Assembly: GCF_003473485.1 (NCBI RefSeq)
Contig: NC_053048.1
Location: 53,007,755-53,071,754 of the forward strand
Source: Medicago truncatula
Taxonomy: Eukaryota > Streptophyta > Magnoliopsida > Fabales > Fabaceae
Direction of reading: 5' to 3'
Length of the DNA: 64,000 bases
Shown piece after piece: positions 43,605 to 53,983 of the stretch. The notes under the pieces are model-generated. The model was given only the letters and a program-made list of their open reading frames with translations, was not told the origin of the DNA and searched no databases. Positions within the stretch are counted from its first letter, which is position 1; each line of letters begins with the position of its first letter. A program made the translations under genes and the position numbers.

Positions 43605-44308
43605 ATATGTGGTGCAGCTAGTAACATAGTTTCAAAAAATTGGTCATCTTGCAATTTCAAGCACTCTATGTTTCAGTGATAGTAGGGAGTAAGAGAAAAG
43701 AAATAATGATATGCATTTCAAAAAAGTTACAAGTTCTGTAACATAAATTGCGCTTTTTCGATACCTAAACCTTCACAGTTATACACAGATTAGCTCGGCA
43801 TGACACTTTTAGTACCTTTATTTTTGTTACTACAGTAGAATCAGTGGTTTGAGTTGCAATAGTAGTTCAATTTGTTTTAACTTTTAAGGGGATAGACATA
43901 TTGAACAAGTAACAATAATCTGCATTTAACGACAAACATGTTCAATTTTTCTGCTCCCAAAAGAAATAGCTCCAGGGCACAGTAACATAAAACAAAGAGA
44001 TGGACTTTTAACAAATAAAAACTATTATCACATTGATCTGTGTTTGTTCAATATTACATAATGTTTTTACGGGAAATAAATACAAGCTACCAACATAGAA
44101 ACTTTGAATGATGATAGACATTATGTATAAAACTATTTTACAGACAAACATCCTACACATTATGATAACACTAATATTGCACACGAGGACTCGATCTTAC
44201 ACGTCTCTTCACTGCAATTGAAATTGAACAAGGTAAGCTTCAGAAAACACTAACACAAAACTAAGCAATCAAACATCAATATAATATGGAATATGAAACA
44301 GCAAGAGT
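43605..44308. repeat. Proximal 3' flank of CBP60 gene 3, paralogous to gene 2 3' flank
   Basis: TTTTTCTGCTCCCAAA, GAAACTTTGAATGATGATAG, ACTATTTTACAGACAA and GAACAAGGTAAGCTTCA occur in the same order and spacing as at 35715-36030. Probably includes the 3' UTR. Confidence 0.75.
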
Positions 44309-47060
44309 CTAATAAATCCTCCTCGCAGCTGCAACCTTTCTCACTGATATTCCCCATTTGATAACAGCCCGAATCTTACACCACACTGCTTTTGATTTCC
44401 CGCTGCTTAATATCTCCATAGCAGAATTAAGGAATTCAACATCAAGAAAATCAAGTTCCCATGTTGTATCAAGAGGAGGAAAATTTGTAAGATTCTCTAT
44501 TGAATGACCACCTTGTGTAACTGGAAAGCGTGATCCATGACTATCTCCCTCGATGTACATTTCAGCTCCCACATGATTGTTTTGTGGTATGTCTCTTATG
44601 TCTGGCACTGGTTCAGGATTGATTTGGTAATCATGCATTCCTTCGTTAACATATGAAGTAGACATACATGGTTGAACATAACCTTGCCCTATATCTGTTT
44701 GACCTGTCCAAGATATGGTAAAATATTTCATCAAAATGTCCAACATTAAGAGCAGGATTGGCCAAAATAGGACAAGGGATATAACAAAGAATCACATACA
44801 TGAGAAACAGGAAGTTTAGTGAATGACACAGAAAGGTCTGTTAAAGTTTAATATGGAAGAATATTAATATTGTGGCACAAATACACATGTCAATGCCATG
44901 ATACACCAAAATTTCACCAGGTCTATGTTTTATCTTATGGGAATTTATTCCAATATAAAATACAAGGGAGGATATGCACCACTTTTATTAGTAGTTATTG
45001 GCACAAAAAGAAAAATAAACAACGGGCCTTTTATGCTTGAATTGAATAATTAAGTTATATTTCATGATATATGTTGCAGACCTTGAACCGGAGCTCCGAA
45101 CTGTCCTGCTGATTGTATACATGCACCTAGGCTTATGGAGTTCAGAAAAGTTTCATCAACTGGTTTTAAATTACACACATCTTTGTAAGCATCCTGCTTC
45201 ACAATTTCTACCGAATGCTGCAGAGAAAGAAGAAACCTGCTCACTAATTTTATAAAATATAACATGACACCAAAGTTTATCTTTAAATCTATTTCAAAAC
45301 ATTTTTTGAATATGGTACATGAATTTATACCTTCAGGTTGGGCGTGAGGGTCTCTGGTAAATAGAACTTTTGTACATCAAATGTCACTCCCACAAGTTTG
45401 TAGATAGCATTGAATAGCAGTATTGGTTGCCCAATTGTCCCATAACTGTAAAGCTTGTGATCATCCAAAACACATGACTTGGCATGTTCGATAATTGCTA
45501 ACCAGGACTTTCTCTGAATCTTTTCAAATATCTACATCTCCACATATAAATATCCAATTAACATATGAAATTCATTTTTGTTTCTCTAAAGTGATTATTT
45601 CACTTTGGAAAGTAAAGTAAGTAATTTCAATCATTGATGAGCAAAACATCGATTGATACCATATGCACATACATACATACATACATAACCAACTCTTTTT
45701 TCTTCATTCATGAGTAATTCACATATGTTAGGAGAACAGTATGTAAAGAGTTGTTACCAGTAACACATAAAAGAAACAATTTTTACCCCATGTAATGAAG
45801 ATTCATTGATTATGAGTAACTGCAAGAGATCCTTAACAGTGTGAATTCCGTTGGAAGAGAGCCGCTTGTGGAATCTTCCGTCTTTAGCAATTTTCTCCAA
45901 ACGCCAAACAAAATCATTCAAGAACGGAGGGAAATGTTTCTCGTTGGCTTAAATGACAAAAACATAAAGACATATTAAAAACAAAAACATGGAAACAGTA
46001 ATAATAGTAATTATGTATTGATTTGAAAAATGTTAACAAAAAACAGAATTGAATAAAAAAAAAAAAAAAAAAACTCACGCTGTCCTCTGTTATCTTTGAC
46101 CCTAAAAGGTTGACTTCTACCTTCCTTAATGATATCTCCATTTTGCATAGCTTTAACTCCTAACCTGAACATTTTGCTTCTTAACCATCTAGAATTATCA
46201 GTAAAGATAGTTTTAGAGATGGAAGCAACTCCATTTTTAAGAGTAATAAACCTCTCCCCAACCAATAATGGCTGTTTCCCATCTCTTTCACGTAAGATAT
46301 TTGCTTTAAATTCAATTTCAGTCCAATCCTCACTGCCAAATCCACCATCTAGAGCACAAATCTCTATCTTTGTTGAGGAGAAAGGACCAACGTTGACTAT
46401 TGACTTAGATCCAACATCAAATAGTGCAACTTGAAGGGGTGGTTCATCCTTTGCTATTATGTTTGACTGACTAAAAAATGGACCAGACAACTTGTTGTTA
46501 TTATTGTTAATAAAACACAATTCCAATGGTCTGGCTCCAGATTTGCCAGCCTCATTAGCCTTTTCACTGCATCAAATAAATAATGTTGAATACATTCGAT
46601 ATGTGCTAAATATTTTTAATATTTAATTACATTATGTTATGATAACAAACCTTGAAAGTAGGCGCTCTTGGAATTTGCTTTCCACCACATCTCTTACCTA
46701 TTATTATTATTATTATTATTTTAGGAAGATAAATGAATCAAATCAATTTCCTTTTCCTTAGACCCTAGTCATTAACATAACATAACATACTTGAAAATTG
46801 TTAAATATAAAAGACTTACCACTCCTCTAATGAAAGATTCCAACAAGATTGAATCGTGACAATTCGTCCTTAGTGTGTTTATCACATATCTAAGGCCACT
46901 GTAAAATAACCAAGTAGATTATTAATTTTTTTTAAGTGTTACAACCAAAAACAAAAAAGTATTATGCATATAACACATGTATATACCTGATTGGTCCTTG
47001 TTTTGTAACGCCATGACTAGTGCTTTTGTGATTCTTGAGAGATTTCCTGTCCGATACCAT
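44309..47060 (-). CDS. CBP60 gene 3, eight exons
   Basis: Exons (minus): 46987-47060, 46820-46898, 46651-46697, 46079-46566, 45787-45947, 45331-45531, 45082-45217, 44309-44703, all GT-AG, same phases as genes 1 and 2, giving 526 aa. The N-terminus (MVSDRKSLKNHKSTSHG) differs from the others, then SFIRGVVRDVVESKF precedes the CBP60 core (RPLELCFINN, LQVALFDVGSKSIV, FRLGVKAMQNGDIIKEGRSQ, NDFVWRLEKIAKDG, GIHTVKDLLQLL). The C-terminal basic segment SKAVWCKIRAVIKWGISVRK keeps the W-x8-W spacing (Trp 503 and 512), the likely calmodulin-binding site. An asparagine run in exon 4 (INNNNNKL) comes from an AAT repeat, and intron 3 starts beside an (ATT)n tract. It is the most divergent member of the array and, with an intact frame, probably functional. 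Family role: calmodulin-linked transcription regulator. Confidence 0.93.
46700..46722. repeat. (ATT)n microsatellite at an intron acceptor
   Basis: TTATTATTATT.. abuts the exon 3 acceptor of CBP60 gene 3 (minus-strand AATAATAG/GTAAGAG). Confidence 0.9.
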
Positions 47061-49527
47061 CCAAAAAGTTACAATTTAATTTTTCTTTTTGTAAGAATCT
47101 ATCTTTGTCTTTCAAAGATCTCAACTAAGTGGAAGAAATTGATGTGAGTATTATTATTGGACCCAAAAGTTGCTCATATATATAAATAATGTCAACCCTT
47201 AAACACACAAACCGGTTAGTTAACTAACAATGTAGGAAGAAGTCAGGAAGCTTCATCATTGACTAATAGACACGCTGTTGATTTTGATCTCATGAGTATT
47301 TTCCATAAAAATTCCCAGAAAGTACTCATAATCATTAAAATAATGCCACTTCTAGATACCTTAAAAACATTTGAACTTTTCACACATCACTTCTTATAAT
47401 AATTAATATTAGTGTCCACCAGTAATGCCACATCCCATCATTTTTCGTGTGATTTTCAATAGTTATTTATCATTCTGTTTATTTATAAAAATAGTAATGT
47501 TGTACAGTGTACACTAGTGTTACAAGGTATCCCAAAAAATTCCAAATTCAAGATAAGTACTAACTAACTAATTATACGCATAGTGACGATGAAGAATTGG
47601 AAAAGTAATAAAAATGGGAGAAAACGACCGATGCAATGAATATATATTTTTGAATAATACAATACATGCTCACACTTTTAGAAACTTGAATTTTAAAATT
47701 AAGTGATTCTGTTTTTCCATAACTACGCGTTTAGTGGAGAATCACGGCAAATATTCACACCACACATTGATGTAACTCGAGTATTTTCCTATTGTTTGTG
47801 ACAACACTGATTAAGGATGTGTTTGGTTCCGGAATGAATCAAAATGAATATTGGTTATTCCAATTGCAAACATCGGTCAAAGTAATCATTGATATTTTTA
47901 GTATCGCATATCATTGTTAAGATTATAAAGTGTCCTTCAAAATTGTTAGAATTAGTTTATGTTATTTGAAAATTAGTTAGATTAGTGTTTTATTTGTTAC
48001 TTGTTGTGATCTATATTAACATTTCTTCATTCTACAATACAATTTTATGTCCACTTTTCTCTCTTCATGCTTAATAATAATATTTTGCATATTCTTTCAG
48101 AAATAATTCACGGATTAACTTTTATCATATGACATAGCACGTTAATGAAAAATGCGACCCTTTCATGTTGATCACCGTCGTTGCCACCACACTAAGGATT
48201 AACTTACGTCTAAAATTTACTTCTTTTATGGACTAACTACATAATTGCAATATCAATAAGTCTATCATTCAACCCTAAAAAATATAAAAATAAGTCTATC
48301 ATTCAAATGATCGAAATTTCGGACAAATTTAGGCATAGTAATGAGGTAGGGCGAGGACAGGCTTTGCTTCCCCTGAACCCGATGGGGTCGAGTATCCGTG
48401 TACTCATCCCTGAATCCAACGAGGGAGAAAAATAGTACTCCGGCCCTATGCCCTATCAAGTTCGAGAATTCTAGTCTCATCTCTGCATGGACATGGACCA
48501 CATTTTTGTACCTTTTTTATTATTAAAAAAAAAAAAAGTAAAAGTGTAAATTTCAAGAAGTAAGGTAGGTTCAAGTTTGATATTAGTATCCCCAATACTC
48601 GCTCATATCTTTTGAAATCAAAGAAAATTCAAACTCGAATCCGAACTCAATCAACTCGGATTTTCTTATCAAAATTGATGAATGTTCGGGTGAGTACACG
48701 TGGATGCACTTATGTTGACATGCCTAGACAAATAGATGAACCAATTTTGTTAGATATTTTTACAATTTCAAAAAATTTCAAATCACATAAATGATGAACT
48801 ATTTTGATCCACGATTTCAATTTCGTTTGAGTATCAATTTATCTATTCACTCTATAAAGGGTCTTACTAACCAATGATCTTAAGGCAATGATTAAGAAAC
48901 TAAATATAGTATGTTTGCATTGGTTTCAACAACATTTAGACTTTAAAAAAGTTAAATTTATAACTTTTCACCATTTTCAATACTATATTTCTATTTTTAT
49001 ATTCTTATCAAATGTATCAAGGCCACTCTTTAGCATTTCCCTTATCTTAATTATTTATGAACTACCAATGAAGTTTAACGTATACCCTAAAACTATTTTT
49101 GGAAAATTAAGTGGACCCTACACGTATTTGAGTGCATTAATCATGCTCTGCATTGTAATTCCCTTCTCTTGTGTGAGCTCAATGACCACAAAACTCGCTT
49201 TCTCTTCAATGTGTGAAATTATGAGACTACTTCATTCTAGCTGTTTGTTGTTATTTTATACAGGCAGTCGGGTTTGATATTGTCAACAACATAAACATTC
49301 ATTCATCTTCACCAACGTAAACTAAACTGCCACGGGTGATCGATCATTGCACGTTTTTTCCACACAATAATTTCCTAGAAAAATCTTTCTTGTACGGAAA
49401 TGAAATATTTGAGAGCGTGCAACAAAGATTATAGGATTTATTTAATCATGACATTTTAGAGTGTTCTTCTTCTCATATTCAATTCTCTCCAATATTAATT
49501 TAAATAGATTATTTAGCTTATTAAAAA
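47061..49527. other. Intergenic upstream of CBP60 gene 3, repeat-like patches
   Basis: It includes the gene 3 promoter region. Bases 48325-48480 and 48600-48720 (phrases such as CCGTGTACTCATCCCTGAAT, GATGGGGTCGAG, GTTCGGGTGAGTAC) resemble the two ends of a dispersed MITE with repeated CCCGAAC-like motifs, but the boundaries are unclear. No gene is supported; the open frame at 48888-49277 lacks coding character. Confidence 0.45.
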
Positions 49528-51052
49528 GGGTTAATTATGTTTTAGGTTCCTATAAATATGCGCGTTTCCAACATTAGTCCCTACTTAAATTTTATTAAAT
49601 TTTTGGTCCCCAACGTTTTTCCGTTAGCAAAATAGGTCATCGCTGTTAACTGTTGTTGATTGAGCAAACGGTAAAGCACACATGGATGCCACATCTGACT
49701 CTTTTTTGTTAAATATGTTTTTAGTCCCTATAAAATTGAGGCATTTTAAGTTTAGTCCTTACTTAATTTTTAATCGTTGTTTTAGTCCTTACAAAAATAC
49801 TATACACTCAATATTAGTCTCTACTCAATTCAAATTTGTTCAATTTATGCTTAAACTCTTGTATACTACCACTAGTTTTGCATGAAATGGGAGCATATAA
49901 GTTGGTTCGAATTAATATGGAATTATTTTCCCACGCTCATTCAATATTTTGCCCCTGGTTAATGATATTAGGTTCTATTCAAATAATCTATGCCGATTCA
50001 ACATCTTTTGGTCAACGTAATTTAAAAAAAAAAAAAAGAATAGCTTATTTTTCGGTATCTCATATGTGTTTCATAATTTTAGGAATTAGTTCTATAAGTG
50101 ATATTGGGCTCAACGGGGCCGTTTTACAAATAATATCTCATGAATTTATTGGCGCTACCCTTTTTTTCTTGGCAGGAACTAGTTATGATAAACTACGTCT
50201 TCTTTATCTTGACGAAAGGGGCGGAATGACTATCCCAATGCCAAAAATATTCACGATTTTCACTATCTTATCGATGACTTCTCTTGCATTGTCGGGCATG
50301 AGTGGTTTTGTTGCCGAATTGATAGTTTTTTTTTGGAATAATTATTAGTCAAAAATATCTTTTCATGATGAAAATACTATCATAACTAATTTTAGTAGGT
50401 TTTTTAGTCCCTACAAAAAAAATTACTTCTAATTTTAGTCCCTGCTAAAACAAAGTTTTTTTAATTATCCTTAAACTCTTAAATTTTTGAACGATTTTTT
50501 TGAGACAAGTTTAGAACACTATGAAAGGTTCAATTACTAAAATTTAGAATTTTTTAACATGAAACGAATTAAATATGAATTTTTAAAAATGATAAAAGTT
50601 AAAGATAAAAGTAATAAAATTTGGACATATAAATAAAATTTTGCGATAAATTTTTTACAGATGAACATTTAGTAATGTTTTTAACACGTCTACAAAAAAT
50701 TGTTAAAAAACTTAAGAGTTTAAGCATTAATTAAACAAATTTAAACTGAACAGAGACTAATACTGAGTGCATGATATTTTTATAAGGACTGAAACAACTA
50801 TTAAAATTAAGTAAGGACTAAACTTAAAATACCTCAATTTTATAGGGACTAAAAACATATTTAATCTAACAAAAAAAAGTTAGATGTGGCATCCACATGT
50901 GCTTCACCGTTTGCTCAATCAGCAACAATTAACCACGAGGATCTATTTTGCTAACGGAAAAAAACATTAGGGATCAAAAATTTAATAAAATTTAAGTAGG
51001 GACTAATGTTGAAAACACGCTTATTTATAAGAACCTAAAACATAATTAACCC
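49528..51052. mobile_element. 1.5-kb foldback element enclosing a plastid DNA fragment
   Basis: The ends GGGTTAATTATGTTTTAGGT / complement of ..CCTAAAACATAATTAACCC are perfect for about 22 bp. The arms stay similar for about 330 bp (for example TTTTTAGTCCCTATAAAATT against AATTTTATAGGGACTAAAAA, and the GTGGCATCCACATGTGCTTC block). The centre holds the ndhD-derived segment and a further GTCCCTACAAAAAAAATTAC-type repeat. No target duplication could be recognised. Confidence 0.8.
49885..50375 (+). pseudogene. ndhD: Chloroplast ndhD fragment in nuclear DNA (NUPT)
   Basis: The sequence encodes the middle of plastid NAD(P)H-quinone oxidoreductase chain 4: [23 protein letters not shown]-like [58 protein letters not shown] and [16 protein letters not shown]. 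Several changes from typical plastid ndhD are visible (for example Gly to Lys in GAYxLV, and an A run lengthened to 14 at 50022-50035 that adds lysines). Only about 160 of roughly 500 residues are present, without start or stop of the real gene, and no plastid neighbours (psaC, ccsA). It is therefore a decayed plastid-to-nucleus transfer, not a functional gene. It sits exactly between the two arms of a foldback element. Confidence 0.92.
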
Positions 51053-51277
51053 TTTTCAAAAATGTAGAACAGTCCATTATTTTGTCTTCAAAGTGTATGA
51101 AAAGTGTTTTTTGTATAGGTTTTTAGTGTCCATTATACTGACATTAATACAATTTGCTTAAGTGTAATTTTGTTAATGTTTGGCCACGTGCTTGAACATA
51201 CTTTTCTGATTAATGCTTTCCTAAGCATGTATAGATTATACAAGATATATTTTTTTATGTTGGACTCCCCTTTGTTG

Positions 51278-52353
51278 TAGGAGGTGATTGGAAGACCTTA
51301 TGGAATTAGAAGGGTCCCCATCGTATTCAAACCTTTATTTGGTTGGCCGCTCATGGAAGGATCCTTACCAATTATCGTCGTAGCAAGTGGGGGGTTGGTA
51401 TCTCCCCTACGTGTCCTTGTTGTGCGAGAGAGGATGAAACAGTCATTCATGTCCTTCGTGATTGTGTGCACGCTAATCAGGTATGGCTCAGACTTATCCC
51501 ACATAATTACATAACTAATTTCTTCTCTTTTGATTGCAGAGAGTGGATTTTTAACAACCTTAATAAAAAAGGGATTGGAGATAATCCTGCTACTTGGCAG
51601 ACTACTTTCATGACAACATGTTGGTATTTATGGAATTGGCGAAACAAATCTATTTTTGAAATAGGATTTCAAAGACCAAGCAATCCAACACTGGTGATTC
51701 AAAAGTTTACTAGAGAGATAGAAGACAATACGAAGTTGGTGCATAAAAGTTCGCATCAAAAGGAAACTATATACATCGGTTGGATGCGACCTCCGTTTGG
51801 TTGGGTTAAGCTTAATTGTGATGGTGCTTGGAAGGGATCTGGTACTCTTGCAGGGTGTGGAGAGCTTCTTCGAGACTCTGATGGCAGATGGATCAAAGGC
51901 TACTTCAAGAAGATTGGAATGTGTGATGCTTTTCATGCTGAAATGTGGGGCATGTACCTTGGTTTGGACATGGCGTGGAGGGAGAATACCACTCATCTTA
52001 TAGTGGAGAGTGACTCAAAGATTTTGGTCGACATGATTACTGAAAATTGCAATTTTAGCGGAACTACTCCTACTTTGGTCAGGCGTATTCGACAACTTTT
52101 GAGTTTGAGTTGGACTGTCAAAACTACACATACTTGGCGGGAAGGCAACAGAAGTGCAGATTGGCTTGCTAATTTCAGCATTTCGACGGATTTTCTAGAT
52201 TTTCATATTCTGGAGACTCCTCCTAGTGAGCTTCAGAGTCTTTTGTTTGATGATATTTCCGGGGCTTGCATGTCTAGGAACGTCCGTTTAATTTCTTAGT
52301 TTTCTTTCCTTTGGGCTTTGAGAGCCCTCTTTTGTACCAAAAAAAAAAAAAAA
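51278..52353 (+). mobile_element. 5'-truncated LINE: zf-RVT and RNase H domains, poly-A tail
   Basis: The frame from about 51283 reads GDWKTLWN-stop-KGPHRIQT and continues FIWLAAHGRILTNYRRSKWG. The zinc-binding SPTCPCCAREDETVIHVLRD follows, and then an RNase H-like domain: VKLNCDGAWKGSGTLAGCGE, FHAEMWGMYLGLDMAW, HLIVESDSKILVDMI and GNRSADWLANF with the expected Asp, Glu, Asp residues. The stop at 52297 is followed by a 3' UTR ending TTGTACC and poly-A at 52338-52353. Only one nonsense codon (TAG at 51307-51309, probably from TGG) breaks the surviving part. RT and endonuclease are absent. Confidence 0.92.
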
Positions 52354-52863
52354 CATAACAACTATAGAGCGATATGATATCCAGTTTTGTGTGCATGTTA
52401 TAAAGTTCAAGACAGCTATGTATTTAAGTGATGCAATGTAAGGAAAGAATATTAATTAACTATCTTATATTCATTATAATAAGAAGAAGAAAAAAAAACT
52501 TATGATTATATACATTTGTAGTTATATATTTAGCATTAAGAAAATATTTTAAAAGATGGTAATATTTCTTCAAAAACTGATGAACATTCGACAATTATAT
52601 TATATATGGAGAAACTGTAATTAGGTAGATGGTAGTTTCAACTGAGAGGCTTAAACTAAGAGCTAATTATTTACCGGTGGCGCTAATTACGGATATTTCA
52701 TTATTTTCCTCAAAACACACATATAAAACATTCATAACATTTTAGGCCATCCAAATTCTTCTCTTCCACTGCCTAAGGCAGGCAAAGGGAAGAGAGAAAG
52801 ACATAATTAAACATAGGAGAAACGAAAAACATAGATATATCAACAAAGATATAGGGTTCAGAG
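52354..52863. other. Intergenic and 5' flank of the DUF3511 gene
   Basis: AT-rich DNA; the last about 120 bases (from ATTCTTCTCTTCCACTGCC) are probably promoter-proximal or 5' UTR. Confidence 0.5.
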
Positions 52864-53232
52864 ATGGAGGTGCTCCAATACCAGCTAGGTCGGTCAGCTG
52901 GTACCAACCTACATGATGCAAATGTGAGAAGCATCGGCAACACCAAATTGTGGGTTGGGAGGAGCGTTAACTCTCCATCTCTGTACTCTAATTATAATTA
53001 TTATGAGACATCGCGAGAACGTTCTGTGGTGAAAAATTATGAGACGCTGCGAGAACGTTCTGTGGTGAAAAAGAAGAAGAGCATGTCATGGTGGAATGAC
53101 CCTGAGAGAAAAAGAAAGAGGAGAGTGGCCAGATACAAGTTTTATGGGACCGAAGGTAAGCTGAAACGTTCTTTGAAGAAAGGGTTTCAATGGTTGAAGG
53201 TCAAATGCATCAAAATCTCAGCAAGTTTCTAG
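52864..53232 (+). CDS. DUF3511 family protein
   Basis: A 122-aa single-exon frame whose C-terminal half is the plant-specific DUF3511 domain: SWWNDPERKRKRRVARYKFY, then GTEGKLKRSLKKGFQWLKVK and CIKI, close to family consensus. The domain is strongly basic; its biochemical role is unknown. The N-terminal half is variable, as usual, but includes an in-frame tandem duplication: YETSRERSVVKN followed by YETLRERSVVKK, encoded by two 36-bp units with four differences (52999-53070). Length matches typical members (100-140 aa). The start is the first ATG after a plausible leader. It lies between a dead LINE and an intact MULE, whose left end begins 310 bp past its stop. It appears intact and expressed genes of this family are small like this. 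Confidence 0.9.
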   Translation: MEVLQYQLGRSAGTNLHDANVRSIGNTKLWVGRSVNSPSLYSNYNYYETSRERSVVKNYETLRERSVVKKKKSMSWWNDPERKRKRRVARYKFYGTEGKLKRSLKKGFQWLKVKCIKISASF

Positions 53233-53541
53233 ATGGATATGTATATATGTGCTCAAGATGCATGTGTGTGATGACATATTCAGCACTATCTTTTATATCT
53301 TCACCCACTATTTAGAGATATATGCACAAAAATCAGAATTAATTAATTGCATTCGTTCTGATATTGTTAAAATGCATGCTTTTTTTTATATAGCTTTTTC
53401 ACCCTTTTTTGAATCCTCATTTGTATAAATACATGTGATGCATGTTTTTTCCTTCAATACAATGAGCCCTTACATGCACGTATTTTGGGATTTTTTTTTT
53501 TTTTGGTCTTGCATTTTGGGATTTATATCGATGATAAAATG

Positions 53542-53908
53542 GAAATTTTTTTTTTTCTGCCCTTATTTAATTCCAAAAATACAAAAATGCCCCACTTTTG
53601 AAAAAAATTGCATAAATGCCCTACTTTTCAAATTTTTCTGGTAACTTGCAACACCCACTTGCGGGGTACCTTAAAAAAATTTAAAAAATTCACTACCCCG
53701 CAAGTGGGACTTGCGGCCTACTATTTTTTTTTTTTTTTTTTAAATTAAATAACTCACTTGCGGGGTGTGAGTTATTATTTTTTTTTTTTAAAAAAATAAT
53801 ACATTGCTACCCCCACTTGCGGGGTATGCATAATTTTTTTTAAAATTTTTTTAATACCCCGCAAGCCCCACTTGCGGGTTTGTTTTTTGTTTTTTTTTTT
53901 AATTTTTA
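53542..53908 (+). repeat. Left terminal inverted repeat of the MULE
   Basis: It begins GAAATTTTTTTTTTTTCTGC and matches the complement of 59808-60172 apart from a few substitutions and A/T-run length changes. It contains six or seven copies of CTTGCGGG or its complement, several as ACCCCGCAAGTGGG-type units, set in otherwise AT-rich DNA. Confidence 0.93.
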
Positions 53909-53983
53909 AAATAAAAAATAATAATAAAAAAAAAGAAGGAAAAAAAATAATAAACATATTAAATATCATGATATCTACAATTA

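Noticed and set aside
48888-49277. 129-aa open frame
   Set aside because: Low-complexity, hydrophobic composition with no family resemblance, no splice context, and AT-rich like the flanks.
49836-50348. 170-aa frame as a functional gene
   Set aside because: It is an internal piece of chloroplast ndhD without real start or neighbours, inserted in a repeat.
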